Shown: piece after piece, positions 50,057 through 58,464 of the stretch
Position numbering within the stretch: position 1 is the stretch's first letter
Layout of the letters: each line of letters begins with the position of its first letter
DNA from: Streptomyces fructofermentans
Lineage (GTDB): Bacteria > Actinomycetota > Actinomycetes > Streptomycetales > Streptomycetaceae
Length of the DNA: 64,000 nt
Direction of reading: 5' to 3'
NCBI RefSeq assembly: GCF_014651055.1
Contig: NZ_BMWD01000028.1
Coordinates: forward strand, 1 to 64,000
The notes under the pieces: generated by a model
Databases searched by the model: none
Seen by the model: the letters and a program-made list of their open reading frames with translations, nothing else
Told to the model about the DNA's origin: nothing
Program-made: the position numbers and the translations under genes

Positions 50057-50929
50057 TCACGGCGTCAGCAGGTCCACCTTCACGTCCGGTGCGAACCCGG
50101 TCGTCGGGCCCACCCTGCGCGCGAACTCCGCGACCGCGTCGAGCTGCGGACCGCCGAAGCGGAAGTCGAGCGTCGTGAAGTAGCGCTCCAGGACGCCCGC
50201 GTCGAAGGCCTCCCAGCGGGCCGCCTGCTCGGCGACCTTGGCGACCTCCTCCAGGGAGACGTCCCGGGAGGCGAGGAAGGCCTCGTGCACCGTGCGCGTG
50301 ACGGCCGGCTCGCGCTCCAGGTACTCCCGGCGGGCCGCCCACACCGCGAAGACGAACGGCAGGCCCGTCCACTCCTTCCACAGGGTGCCCAGGTCGTGCA
50401 CGGCGAGGCCGTAGCGCGGACCGTCGAGGAGGTTGGCGCGCAGGGCGGCGTCGCCGATCAGCACCGCCGCGTCCGCCTCCCGCATCATCAGGCCCAGGTC
50501 GGGCGGGCACGTGTAGTAGGAGGGGCGCACGCCGAACCGTTCCGCCAGGAGCAGCTGCGCGAGCCGTACGGAGGTGCGCGAGGTGGAGCCGAGCGCGACC
50601 CGGGCGCCGTCGAGCTGCTCCAGCGGGACCTGGGAGACCAGCACGCAGGACATGACGGGGCCGTCGCAGCCGACCGCGATGTCGGGGAAGGCGACGAGTT
50701 CGTCGGCGTTGCGGAGGAACTCGACGAGCGTGATCGGGCCGATGTCGAGGTCACCCCGCACGAGCTGCTCGCTGAGCTTCTCGGGGGTGTCCTTGGTGAG
50801 CTCGAAGTCGAGGAGCGTGCCCGTTCTCGCGAGCCCCCAGTAGAGGGGCAGGCAGTTCAGGAACTGGATGTGGCCGACGCGCGGCCGGGAGCGGCGGGCG
50901 TCGGGACGCCCCTCGGGAGAATTGTCCAC
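50057..50929 (-). CDS. mqnA: Chorismate dehydratase (futalosine pathway)
   Basis: 290 residues, periplasmic-binding-like fold used as an enzyme: converts chorismate to 3-enolpyruvylbenzoate, the first step to menaquinone. Diagnostic segments are RVGHIQFLNCLPLYWGL near residue 18, the Ser/Asn-type site GSTSRTSVRLAQLLL near 113, and VLIGDAALRA near 155. The start is GTG 50929; on the minus strand TAGCCT stands only five bases before it and no ribosome site is seen, so the mRNA may be leaderless. The kinase gene follows after 59 bases. Confidence 0.93.
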   Translation of the reverse strand: MDNSPEGRPDARRSRPRVGHIQFLNCLPLYWGLARTGTLLDFELTKDTPEKLSEQLVRGDLDIGPITLVEFLRNADELVAFPDIAVGCDGPVMSCVLVSQVPLEQLDGARVALGSTSRTSVRLAQLLLAERFGVRPSYYTCPPDLGLMMREADAAVLIGDAALRANLLDGPRYGLAVHDLGTLWKEWTGLPFVFAVWAARREYLEREPAVTRTVHEAFLASRDVSLEEVAKVAEQAARWEAFDAGVLERYFTTLDFRFGGPQLDAVAEFARRVGPTTGFAPDVKVDLLTP

Positions 50930-51097
50930 ATCGCGAGGCTAGCCCCCATGCGGTACGGTGCAGGACCCAGGGTGCCGGTGTGGTTCCTGGACCCTCCGGG
51001 CCGCTCGTGTCAACCCTTTCGGCACGGCCGCCGCACCGCCGCGTCAACCCCTTCGGCGCATTCGCCAAACTTCCGGGTGACGTGATCTTGCCCTCTA

Positions 51098-51126
51098 TTG
51101 CTTTCGGCTGCCTGCGTGCTAGGCTC
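51098..51126 (+). promoter_or_regulatory. Candidate promoter of the cold-shock gene
   Basis: TTGCTT and TAGGCT are 16 bases apart in a locally AT-richer stretch. The predicted start would give a leader of about 150 bases, as is usual for cspA-type mRNAs. Confidence 0.42.
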
Positions 51127-51210
51127 GCCCGCAAGTTGCAGTTTGGTTTCCCTTGCAGTACAGAGCCTGCGGAGCATGTAACCGCGGGCTCTCGTCGTTT
51201 TCAGACGAAT

Positions 51211-51237
51211 GCAGTTGTTTACAAGCAGTTGTTTACA
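51211..51237 (+). repeat. Direct repeat in the cold-shock leader
   Basis: GCAGTTGTTTACA occurs twice with one base between (51211-51223 and 51225-51237), about 50 bases before the ribosome site. A small TCGTC/GACGA hairpin stands just upstream. The repeat may take part in leader RNA folding or protein binding. Confidence 0.75.
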
Positions 51238-51286
51238 GACTTGCAGGTTCTGGAGCAGGGCAACCCTTTGGGCCCAAGGAGGGCTT

Positions 51287-51490
51287 ATGGCTACCGGAAC
51301 CGTGAAGTGGTTCAACGCCGAAAAGGGCTTTGGTTTCATCGCCCAGGAAGGCGGCGGCCCGGACGTCTTCGTCCACTACTCCGCGATCAACGCGAGCGGT
51401 TTCCGCTCCCTCGAAGAGAACCAGGCGGTTACCTTCGACGTGACCCAGGGTCCGAAGGGCCCGCAGGCGGAGAACGTCACCCCCGTCTGA
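51287..51490 (+). CDS. Cold-shock domain protein (CspA family)
   Basis: 67 residues, single OB-fold RNA chaperone. Both RNA-binding motifs are present: KGFGFI (RNP1, residues 13-18) and VFVHY (RNP2, about 28-32), after TVKWFNAEKG. An ideal AAGGAGG ribosome site stands before ATG 51287. A long leader and a strong terminator bracket it, so it is probably a monocistronic, highly expressed gene. Confidence 0.97.
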   Translation: MATGTVKWFNAEKGFGFIAQEGGGPDVFVHYSAINASGFRSLEENQAVTFDVTQGPKGPQAENVTPV

Positions 51491-51545
51491 TCCTTCGGCG
51501 TTCATGAGCAGCATGCTCTGATCCGGAACTGAGAGCAGTACCCAA

Positions 51546-51584
51546 GGAGCCCCGCACCGTCAGGTGCCGGGGCTCCTGCCTTTT
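51546..51584 (+). terminator. Rho-independent terminator of the cold-shock gene
   Basis: GGAGCCCCGCACC pairs with GGTGCCGGGGCTCC (one bulge) across GTCA, then TGCCTTTT. The stem plus T-run makes it the most classical terminator in the window. Confidence 0.88.
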
Positions 51585-51663
51585 CCCGCCGCGCGCCCGG
51601 GGTCCGGCCCGCCGTCCTCCTGCACCGGCCTCCTCCGCCCGGTGGCGCGAGCGTGCCGGGCCG

Positions 51664-53565
51664 CTACCGCGCGTACATCTCCTCGATCTCGCGGGAGAAC
51701 TCCCGGGTGACCACGGCCCTGCGCAGTTTCATCGTGGGGGTCAGATGGCCCTCCGTCTCGGTGAGGTCGGACGGCAGCACGGTGAAGCGGCGTACGGACT
51801 CGGCCCGGGAGACGAGGCGGTTGGCGTCGTTCACGGCGCGCTGCAGGACGGCGCGCAGGTCGGTGTCGGTGACCAGGGCGTCGACCGGGAGGGGCGGCTT
51901 GCCGGTCATCCGGCACCAGTGGTCCATGCCCTCGGCGTCGAGGGTCAGCAGCGCCGTGACGTAGGGGCGGTTGTCCCCGACCACCACGCACTGGCTGACG
52001 AGGGGGTGCGCGCGCAGCCAGTTCTCCAGCGGGGCGGGCGCCACGTTCTTGCCGCTGGTGGTGATGAGGATGTCCTTCTTGCGGCCGGTGATCGTGAGGT
52101 AGCCGTCGCCGTCGAGTTCGCCGAGGTCCCCGGTGGCGAACCAGCCGTCCTGGTCGGCCGGGACGACCCCGCCGGCCTGCGGGTCCCAGTAGCCGCGGAA
52201 CACCTGCTGCCCGCTGAGCAGGACCTCGCCGTCCTGAGCGATCCGGACGCGGGTGCCGGGCAGCGGCCAGCCGACCGTGCCCATCCGGGGCCGGTGCGGA
52301 TAGGTGAGGGTGGCGGCGGCCGTCGACTCGGTCAGCCCGTAGCCCTCGAAGACCTGGATGCCCGCGCCCGCGTAGAAGGAGGCCAGCCGGCGGCCCAGCG
52401 GCGAGCCTCCGCAGACGATCTGGCGGACCCGCCCGCCGAGCGCGGCGCGGATGCGCCGGTAGACGAGCGGGTCGTAGAGCGCGCGGGCCGCCCTGAGCTT
52501 CGCGCCCGGACCCGGTCCGGTGCCGTGCTGCTGCGCCTCCAGCGCCTCGCCGTAGCCGCGGGCGACCCGGGCCGCCCTGTCGAAGGAGGCGGCGCGCCCG
52601 AGTCTCTCGGCGGTCGCGCGGCCGGTGTTGTAGACCTTCTCCAGGACGTACGGGATGGCGAGGAGGAAGGTCGGCCCGAAGCCCGCGAGGTCGGCCAGCA
52701 GTTCGTCCGTACGGATGCTCGGGGCGTGGCCGAGCCGCACCCGGGCACGCATGCAGGCGACGGCGACCATCCGGCCGAAGACGTGCGACAGGGGCAGGTA
52801 GAGCAGGGTGGACGCGGGGTCCTTGAAGCTGGATCTGAAGATCGGGTGGAGCAGTTCGACGGCGTTGTCGACCTCGGCGAAGAAGTTGCCGTGGGTCAGG
52901 GCGCAGCCCTTGGGGCGGCCCGTCGTGCCGGAGGTGTACATGAGGGTGGCGAGCGAGTCCGGGCCGAGGACCCCGCGGCGCACGATGACCTCCTGGTCCG
53001 GTATCTCGCGGCCCAGTTCGGCGAGGCGGTCGGTGTGCCCCTTCTCGAAGACCCACATGTGGCGCAGGTCGGGGAGCCGTTCGCGTTCCGGGCCGAGCGC
53101 GGCGGCCTGCGCCACGTGCTCGACGGCCAGCGCGACGGCGCCCGAGTCGTGCAGGATCCAGCGCGTCTGGAAGACGGACGAGGTCGGGTAGACGGGGACG
53201 GTGACCAGTCCCGCGGCCCAGGCCGCGAAGTCCAGGAGCGTCCACTCGTACGTCGTACGGGCCATGATCGCGAGCCGGTCGCCGGGCATCAGCCCTTCGG
53301 CGATCAGGCCCTTGGCGACGGCCAGGACCTGGTCGGCGAACTCCGCCGCGGTGACGTCCCTCCAGCGGCCGTCCGGTCCCTTGCGGCTGAGCACGGCGTC
53401 GTCGGGCGCCTGCTCGGCGTTGTCGAAGGGGATGTCCGCCAGGGAGCCGTGGGTCACCGGCCGCACGAGCGGCGGGACCGAGACTTCCCGCACGACTCCG
53501 TCCAGCTTCCTCACCTCGGGCTCGGGCAGGACGGGTCGGGGGCGGGCGGAGGTATCGCGGGACAC
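51664..53565 (-). CDS. Long-chain fatty acid-CoA ligase (AMP-binding)
   Basis: 633 residues from GTG 53565 (TAGGAG upstream). ANL superfamily adenylating enzyme: the phosphate loop YTSGTTGRPKGCALTHGNF is near residue 218, then GYGLTESTAAATLTYP near 405, TGDLGELDGDGYLTITGRKKD near 480 and the hinge. It should activate long-chain fatty acids to acyl-CoA and belongs to the FadD15-like group of actinomycetes. Physiological substrate not determinable here. Confidence 0.93.
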   Translation of the reverse strand: MSRDTSARPRPVLPEPEVRKLDGVVREVSVPPLVRPVTHGSLADIPFDNAEQAPDDAVLSRKGPDGRWRDVTAAEFADQVLAVAKGLIAEGLMPGDRLAIMARTTYEWTLLDFAAWAAGLVTVPVYPTSSVFQTRWILHDSGAVALAVEHVAQAAALGPERERLPDLRHMWVFEKGHTDRLAELGREIPDQEVIVRRGVLGPDSLATLMYTSGTTGRPKGCALTHGNFFAEVDNAVELLHPIFRSSFKDPASTLLYLPLSHVFGRMVAVACMRARVRLGHAPSIRTDELLADLAGFGPTFLLAIPYVLEKVYNTGRATAERLGRAASFDRAARVARGYGEALEAQQHGTGPGPGAKLRAARALYDPLVYRRIRAALGGRVRQIVCGGSPLGRRLASFYAGAGIQVFEGYGLTESTAAATLTYPHRPRMGTVGWPLPGTRVRIAQDGEVLLSGQQVFRGYWDPQAGGVVPADQDGWFATGDLGELDGDGYLTITGRKKDILITTSGKNVAPAPLENWLRAHPLVSQCVVVGDNRPYVTALLTLDAEGMDHWCRMTGKPPLPVDALVTDTDLRAVLQRAVNDANRLVSRAESVRRFTVLPSDLTETEGHLTPTMKLRRAVVTREFSREIEEMYAR

Positions 53566-53945
53566 GGGCGGCTCCTAACTCTTTCGCTGCTCCCATTACG
53601 GACCTGTGAAGTGGGGGGTTCACCCGGGAAACCGGGGGGCTTGTGTGCGGAAGAGTGAGAACTTCGTGCGTGCTCGGACGGTCGTTCTTCTTCTGTCCGC
53701 CACGCCCCGGTATCGGGGGCGAAGCGGGCACCGGCCCGGTGCCGGGTGTCCGGGAGGGGTGCCCGGCCGGGGGATCGGCGGCCCCGCTCCGGGGGCGGCC
53801 CCCCCTCGACCCGCCCTTCACCGGCGACGTAGACTTACCCACGGTAACCCCACTTCGGGGCAAGTGAATCGGAGCGCCTCCGGCAGCACCGGGAGGCGGA
53901 CCCGGGGCCGGCCGCCGCCCGGCACGCGCAGGAAGAGGGGCCGAC
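53566..53945. other. Divergent intergenic region, acyl-CoA ligase / MaoC-like gene
   Basis: 380 bases. A 13-base palindrome at 53835-53847 lies about 100 bases before the MaoC-like gene. No other recognisable signals. Confidence 0.55.
53835..53847. promoter_or_regulatory. Palindromic operator candidate (TTACC-CAC-GGTAA)
   Basis: TTACCCACGGTAA is a perfect inverted repeat with a three-base centre, in the region shared by the acyl-CoA ligase and MaoC-like genes. A TetR regulator is encoded next door at 54807-55448, so it could be that protein's site. Confidence 0.45.
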
Positions 53946-54821
53946 ATGGGAGACATCCGGGCCGGCGAGGCCGCGCGCACTCTCGGCCGGCCGCCGTCGC
54001 TCGGACCGCTGCTCGCCCGCGGGGCCGTCCTGTCACCGTTCAAGCGGCCGCGCGCGGGAGTCACGGCGCCCCGGCGGGGGCTCACCCTGCCGGGCGTCCG
54101 GATCGACCTGTCGGCGCTCGCCGCCTACGAGCGGGTCTGCGGGTTCGGGGTCGGCGCCGACGACCTGCCGGTGACGTATCCGCACGTCCTGGGCTTCCCG
54201 CTGGCCATGCGGCTGATGAGCGGGCGCGCGTTCCCGCTCCCGCTGCTCGGCCTGGTCCACACCTCGGTGGAGATCCGCCGCCACCGCCCGCTCCCGGCCT
54301 CGGGGGAGTACGAACTGACGGTGTACGTGGACGAGTTGGTGCCCCATCGGCGCGGGACCGAGGCCGTCGTGGTGACCGGGGTGCGGGTGGGCGGCACTCC
54401 GGTGTGGGAGTCGCGCAGCACCTATCTCGCCCGGCACCGCACCACCGCGGACGGCGCCGGGCCGCCCCCGGGCACGCGGGAGCGCGCGCCGCTGCCGCAG
54501 CGCGCGCGGTGGCAGCTCCCGGGGGATGTCGGGCGTCGCTACGGGGCGGCCTCGGGCGACCGCAACCCGATCCATCTGCACCCGCTCACCGCCCGGCTGT
54601 TCGGATTCCCCCGGACCGTCGCGCACGGCATGTGGAGCGTGGCGCGCTGCCTCGCCGACCACGGGGTGCCCGGATCGGCCCTGGTGCGGGCCGAGTTCAG
54701 GGCTCCGGTGCTGCTGCCGGGAACGGTGGCGTACGGCGCGGAGGGTGCCGCGTTCGAGCTGCGCGGGCCCGGTGGGCGGCTGCACCTGAACGGTCGGGTG
54801 GAGCCGCTACCGCTGCTCTGA
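53946..54821 (+). CDS. MaoC-like (R)-hydratase/dehydratase
   Basis: 291 residues, double hot-dog layout. The C-terminal half holds the hydratase 2 motif YGAASGDRNPIHLHPLTARL (about residues 197-216), with the catalytic Asp and His, followed by FPRTVAHGMWSVA. The N-terminal hot dog is degenerate and lacks the motif, as in HTD2-type enzymes. Likely acts on trans-2-enoyl-CoA or ACP in fatty-acid metabolism. Start ATG 53946. Its 3' end overlaps the convergent TetR gene by 15 bases. Confidence 0.87.
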   Translation: MGDIRAGEAARTLGRPPSLGPLLARGAVLSPFKRPRAGVTAPRRGLTLPGVRIDLSALAAYERVCGFGVGADDLPVTYPHVLGFPLAMRLMSGRAFPLPLLGLVHTSVEIRRHRPLPASGEYELTVYVDELVPHRRGTEAVVVTGVRVGGTPVWESRSTYLARHRTTADGAGPPPGTRERAPLPQRARWQLPGDVGRRYGAASGDRNPIHLHPLTARLFGFPRTVAHGMWSVARCLADHGVPGSALVRAEFRAPVLLPGTVAYGAEGAAFELRGPGGRLHLNGRVEPLPLL

Positions 54822-55448
54822 CCAGGACCGGCCCTCCATGAGGTCACCGAGCCCCGCCCAGGCGAAGTTCATCATCGTGGCGGCGGCCTGCCGGGCCGAG
54901 ACCCCGGTGGCCGCGTTGGCCCATGCGGCCAGGGACTCGGCGGCGCCCACGAGCGCCTCCGCCAGTCCGGCGACCTCGTGCTCGGGCAGTGAGGGATCGC
55001 GTCGGGCGTCCCGCGCCGCGACCGCGATCAACCGCGTGACGAACGCGACGATCTCCTCGCGCATCGCGCTGACCTCGGCGGCGAACGGCTCGCCGTGGGT
55101 GCGCGCCTGGAGGTGCAGGATCGCCCAGCCGTCCGGGTTCTGCGCGGTGTGGGAGAAGAACGCCCGCAATCCTTCCCAGAGTTGGCGGTCGGCGGGCAGG
55201 CGCGGCCGGACGCCCTCGCGCACGGCGGCCGTGAGCGCCTGGGCCTCGCGCCTGATGCACGCGGTGAAGAGGTCTTCCTTGGAGTTCAGGTAGAGGTACA
55301 CCAACGGCTTGGAGACGCCCGCCAGATCGGCGATCTCGTCCATCGAAGCGGCCCGGTAACCCCGTTGCCCGAAGGTCCGCACGGCCGCGTCCAGCATCTG
55401 CCGTTCGCGCACGGCACGCGGCATCCGCTTGCTCTTCACTGCACCCAT
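54807..55448 (-). CDS. TetR family transcriptional regulator
   Basis: 213 residues from ATG 55448. The DNA-binding helix-turn-helix is near residues 30-65 (FGQRGYRAASMDEIADLAGVS, PLVYLYLNSKEDLF). The ligand domain is helical with a hydrophobic pocket, and the N-terminus is basic (KSKRMPRAVRER). Convergent with the MaoC-like gene; together with the neighbouring acyl-CoA ligase this suggests control of fatty-acid metabolism. Ligand unknown. Confidence 0.92.
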   Translation of the reverse strand: MGAVKSKRMPRAVRERQMLDAAVRTFGQRGYRAASMDEIADLAGVSKPLVYLYLNSKEDLFTACIRREAQALTAAVREGVRPRLPADRQLWEGLRAFFSHTAQNPDGWAILHLQARTHGEPFAAEVSAMREEIVAFVTRLIAVAARDARRDPSLPEHEVAGLAEALVGAAESLAAWANAATGVSARQAAATMMNFAWAGLGDLMEGRSWSEQR

Positions 55449-55538
55449 ACGCGCAAGAGTACGAGTAGTGCGCCGACGGGCCGGCGGACTCCGGGGTCCC
55501 GCGGCCCCCGTGGGGCGCGGCACCTCGTGGGAGTCCCG

Positions 55539-55841
55539 TCAGGACGTGCGGCCCGGCGCCCCGGTCGTCCCGTCCACGACGGCGTCCTCCTGGTTGCGGC
55601 TGGCCTCCAGGCCGGACTTCATCCGGTCCACGCGCTGCACGATCCGCTCCGAGGCGCGGTCCCGCTCCCTGCGCAGGACGACGAAGCTGATGGGGGCCGA
55701 GACCAGCAGGGCGAGCAGGACGACCCACATGCCGTTGGAGTCGCCGAGGCCGCGCGGGGCGACGCCGGAGTAGACGAGGGCCCAGACGACCACGAGGCAG
55801 CCCACGAAGATCCCAAGGCGCATCAGTGTGTACCGGAGCAT
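55539..55841 (-). CDS. DUF4229 family membrane protein
   Basis: 100 residues with two membrane helices (LGIFVGCLVVVWALVY and VLLALLVSAPISFVVL) and a cytoplasmic charged tail (RRERDRASERIVQRVDRMKS). It fits the actinomycete DUF4229 family commonly found near menaquinone genes, as I recall. Function unknown. Confidence 0.82.
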   Translation of the reverse strand: MLRYTLMRLGIFVGCLVVVWALVYSGVAPRGLGDSNGMWVVLLALLVSAPISFVVLRRERDRASERIVQRVDRMKSGLEASRNQEDAVVDGTTGAPGRTS

Positions 55842-55950
55842 CTCAATCCACTCTTCCCGTCCGAATGTTCCCCAAGGGCACCGTCCAGTGAAGCACGCGC
55901 GGGGCGCGGTCCCGCACGGGGGTACCGCGGGCCTGGGTGTCCCGCGGGGC

Positions 55951-56481
55951 TCAGACCACGCCCAGCGGCAGCAGCATCGTGACGTCGTCCCGGTCCTCCC
56001 CGGGCGCCACCCGGATCGCGTCCGGCACGCGGCCGACCTCCTTGTAGCCGCAGGAGGCGTAGAACCGCTCCAGCCCCTGCCCGCCCCGGCAGGTGAGCCG
56101 TATCGCCTCGATCCCCTCCAGGCCGCGGGCCGCGTCGGCGGCGGCCGCGAGCAGGTCCCGCCCGTAGCCCCTGCCCTGGTGGCGCGGGTGCACCATCACC
56201 GTGTGGAGCCACACCCAGTGGGCCATCAGCCGGTGCGTGTTGGAGGCGATGAAGACCGTCGCGACGACCTCCCCGCCCTCGTCCCTGCCGATCAGCAGCC
56301 GTGTGCGCCCCTCGCTCATGGCGACCAGGTGCCTCACGAGTTCCGGCCGGACCGTCTCGCGTGAGACGGGCGGCACGAAGCCGACGGAACCGCCCGCGTT
56401 GGAGACGTCGACCCACAGATCGACGACGCTGTCGCGCAGCGCGGGACCGACAGCGGGATCGAGCTCGAACGTAAGGGCCAT
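55951..56481 (-). CDS. GNAT family N-acetyltransferase
   Basis: 176 residues. The acetyl-CoA motif is VMVHPRHQGRGYGRDLLAAA (QxxGxG, near residues 95-114), followed by LTCRGGQGLERFYASCGYKEVG, the typical C-terminal strand-helix. N-terminal region contains VGFVPPVSRETVRPEL. Substrate unknown. Start ATG 56481; upstream is a 175-base gap to mqnE. Confidence 0.85.
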   Translation of the reverse strand: MALTFELDPAVGPALRDSVVDLWVDVSNAGGSVGFVPPVSRETVRPELVRHLVAMSEGRTRLLIGRDEGGEVVATVFIASNTHRLMAHWVWLHTVMVHPRHQGRGYGRDLLAAAADAARGLEGIEAIRLTCRGGQGLERFYASCGYKEVGRVPDAIRVAPGEDRDDVTMLLPLGVV

Positions 56482-56656
56482 AAGTCAAGAATAACCATTA
56501 CATCATGTCCGGCTCAAGCCGTTCCGGGGAACGCGCACCGCCGCACACCACCACGCACCGGAGCGCGCACCCGACCCCGGCGCGGGCCGGGGCCGCCGCG
56601 CCCGGGGCCCGGACGCGCCACCGGCGGGGGCGTGCGGGAGGTGCGGGGCGAGGGAG

Positions 56657-57820
56657 TCAGACCCGCATCGGCTGGGGCGACTCGCGGCGCCCGGGGTCGG
56701 CGCCCTCGTACTCGCGGATGATCTCGTAGCGCGTGTTGCGCTCGACGGGGCGGAAGCCCGCGTCGCGGATCAGGTCGAGCAGGTCCTCACGGGTCAGCTT
56801 GTTCGGCGTGCCGTAGTTGTCGGCGTCGTGCGTGATCTTGTACTCGACGACCGAGCCGTCCATGTCGTCGGCGCCGTGCTGCAGGGCGAGCTGCGCGGTC
56901 TGGACGCCGTGCATGACCCAGAAGACCTTGACGTGCGGGACGTTGTCGAACAGCAGCCGCGAGACCGCGAACGTCTTCAGCGCCTCGGCACCGGTCGCCA
57001 TCTGCGTGCGCGCCTGGAGCCGGTTCCTGACCTTGCCGTCCTTCAGGTCCACGAAGTCGTGCTGGTAGCGCAGCGGGATGAAGACCTGGAAGCCGCCGGT
57101 CTCGTCCTGGAGTTCACGCAGCCGCAGGACGTGGTCGACGCGGTGCCGGGGCTCCTCGATGTGCCCGTACAGCATCGTGCACGGGGTCTTCAGACCCTTC
57201 TCGTGCGCGAGCCGGTGGATGCGCGACCAGTCCTCCCAGTGGGTGCGGTGGTCGACGATGTGCTGCCGGACCTCCCAGTCGAAGATCTCGGCGCCGCCAC
57301 CGGTGAGGGACTCCAGGCCGGCCTCGATCAGCTCGTCGAGGATCTCCGAGGCGGACAGCCCGGAGATGGTCTCGAAGTGGTGGATCTCGGTGGCCGTGAA
57401 CGCCTTGAGGGAGACGTTCGGGAGGGCCTTCTTCAGCTCGCTGAGGGAGCGCGGGTAGTAGCGCCACGGCAGGTTCGGGTGCAGGCCGTTGACGATGTGC
57501 AGCTCGGTGAGGTTCTCGCCCTCCATCGCCTTGGCGAGGCGGACGGCCTCCTCGATGCGCATCGTGTACGCGTCCTTCTCGCCCGGCTTGCGCTGGAACG
57601 AGCAGTAGGCGCACGACGCGGTGCACACGTTCGTCATGTTCAGGTGGCGGTTGACGTTGAAGTGGACGACGTCGCCGTTCTTCCGCGTCCGCACCTCGTG
57701 GGCGAGCCCGCCCAGCCAGGCCAGGTCGTCCGACTCGTACAGCGCGATGCCGTCCTCGCGGGTCAGCCGCTCACCGGCCCGGACCTTGTCCTCCAGCTCG
57801 CGCTTGAGCCCGACATCCAT
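56657..57820 (-). CDS. mqnE: Aminofutalosine synthase
   Basis: 387 residues from ATG 57820; the open frame extends 17 codons further upstream without a good start. Radical SAM enzyme that joins SAM-derived adenosine with 3-enolpyruvylbenzoate to make aminodeoxyfutalosine. The cluster motif CTASCAYCSF (CxxxCxxC) is near residue 67, then LHIVNGLHPNLPWRYY, and ESLTGGGAEIFDWEVR near 168. It shares fold with MqnC at 22405 but differs clearly in sequence. Confidence 0.94.
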   Translation of the reverse strand: MDVGLKRELEDKVRAGERLTREDGIALYESDDLAWLGGLAHEVRTRKNGDVVHFNVNRHLNMTNVCTASCAYCSFQRKPGEKDAYTMRIEEAVRLAKAMEGENLTELHIVNGLHPNLPWRYYPRSLSELKKALPNVSLKAFTATEIHHFETISGLSASEILDELIEAGLESLTGGGAEIFDWEVRQHIVDHRTHWEDWSRIHRLAHEKGLKTPCTMLYGHIEEPRHRVDHVLRLRELQDETGGFQVFIPLRYQHDFVDLKDGKVRNRLQARTQMATGAEALKTFAVSRLLFDNVPHVKVFWVMHGVQTAQLALQHGADDMDGSVVEYKITHDADNYGTPNKLTREDLLDLIRDAGFRPVERNTRYEIIREYEGADPGRRESPQPMRV

Positions 57821-57902
57821 GCGACTACCTCTCCTCGTGACGAACCCTGCCAACCGTACTCCCCCGCCCACCGGGCGCAGCGGCCCCCGTCAGGGGCTTC
57901 GC

Positions 57903-58358
57903 CTACTCCTCCTCGGGCAGCTCGCCGACCCGGTTCTCCCACTTCGTGGAGAGCACGATCGTCGTGCGGGTCCGGGAGACCCCCTTGGTGCCCGACAGGC
58001 GCCTGATGGTCTTCTCCAGCCCGTCCACGTCCGGGGCCCGAACCTTGAGCATGAACGAGTCGTCGCCGGCGATGAACCAGCAGTCCTCGATCTCGTTGAG
58101 GTCCTTCATCCGGCGCGCCACGTCCTCGTGGTCGGCCGCGTCGGACAGCGAGATTCCGATGAGGGCGGTGACGCCGAGGCCGAGCGAGGCCGAGTCGACC
58201 GTCGCGCGGTAGCCGGTGATGACACCGGCGGCCTCCAGGCGGTTGATGCGGTCGGTGACACTGGGTCCCGACAGGCCGACGAGGCGTCCCAGCTCCGCGT
58301 AGGAGGCCCGGCCGTTCTCCCTGAGGGCCTGGATGAGCTGCCTGTCCACCGCGTCCAT
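57903..58358 (-). CDS. Lrp/AsnC family transcriptional regulator
   Basis: 151 residues. The N-terminal winged helix is MDAVDRQLIQALRENGRAS, YAELGRLVGLSGPSVTDRIN. The C-terminal RAM/effector domain (about 65-145) has the GLGVTALIGISL and CWFIAGDDSFMLKVRAPDVD segments typical of Lrp proteins. It lies between mqnE and mqnM on the same strand, so it may respond to an amino acid or regulate the neighbouring menaquinone genes. Confidence 0.93.
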   Translation of the reverse strand: MDAVDRQLIQALRENGRASYAELGRLVGLSGPSVTDRINRLEAAGVITGYRATVDSASLGLGVTALIGISLSDAADHEDVARRMKDLNEIEDCWFIAGDDSFMLKVRAPDVDGLEKTIRRLSGTKGVSRTRTTIVLSTKWENRVGELPEEE

Positions 58359-58464
58359 GCGATCGATAGCCTTCCGCTGAAGAGTTCGTGAAGTGATGTA
58401 CGGGTCGTGCGCGTTGTGCTGCGGTGCCCCGGTGCCGTGCCGCCCGGCCCCGCGGGCGCGGTGC

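Larger units (their letters stand above)
50930..51286. other. Divergent intergenic region, mqnA / cold-shock gene
   Basis: 357 bases. Contains the likely -10 of mqnA at its left end and the long leader of the cold-shock gene at its right. Lower GC than the surroundings over about 51090-51240, as expected for a promoter and leader. Confidence 0.6.
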
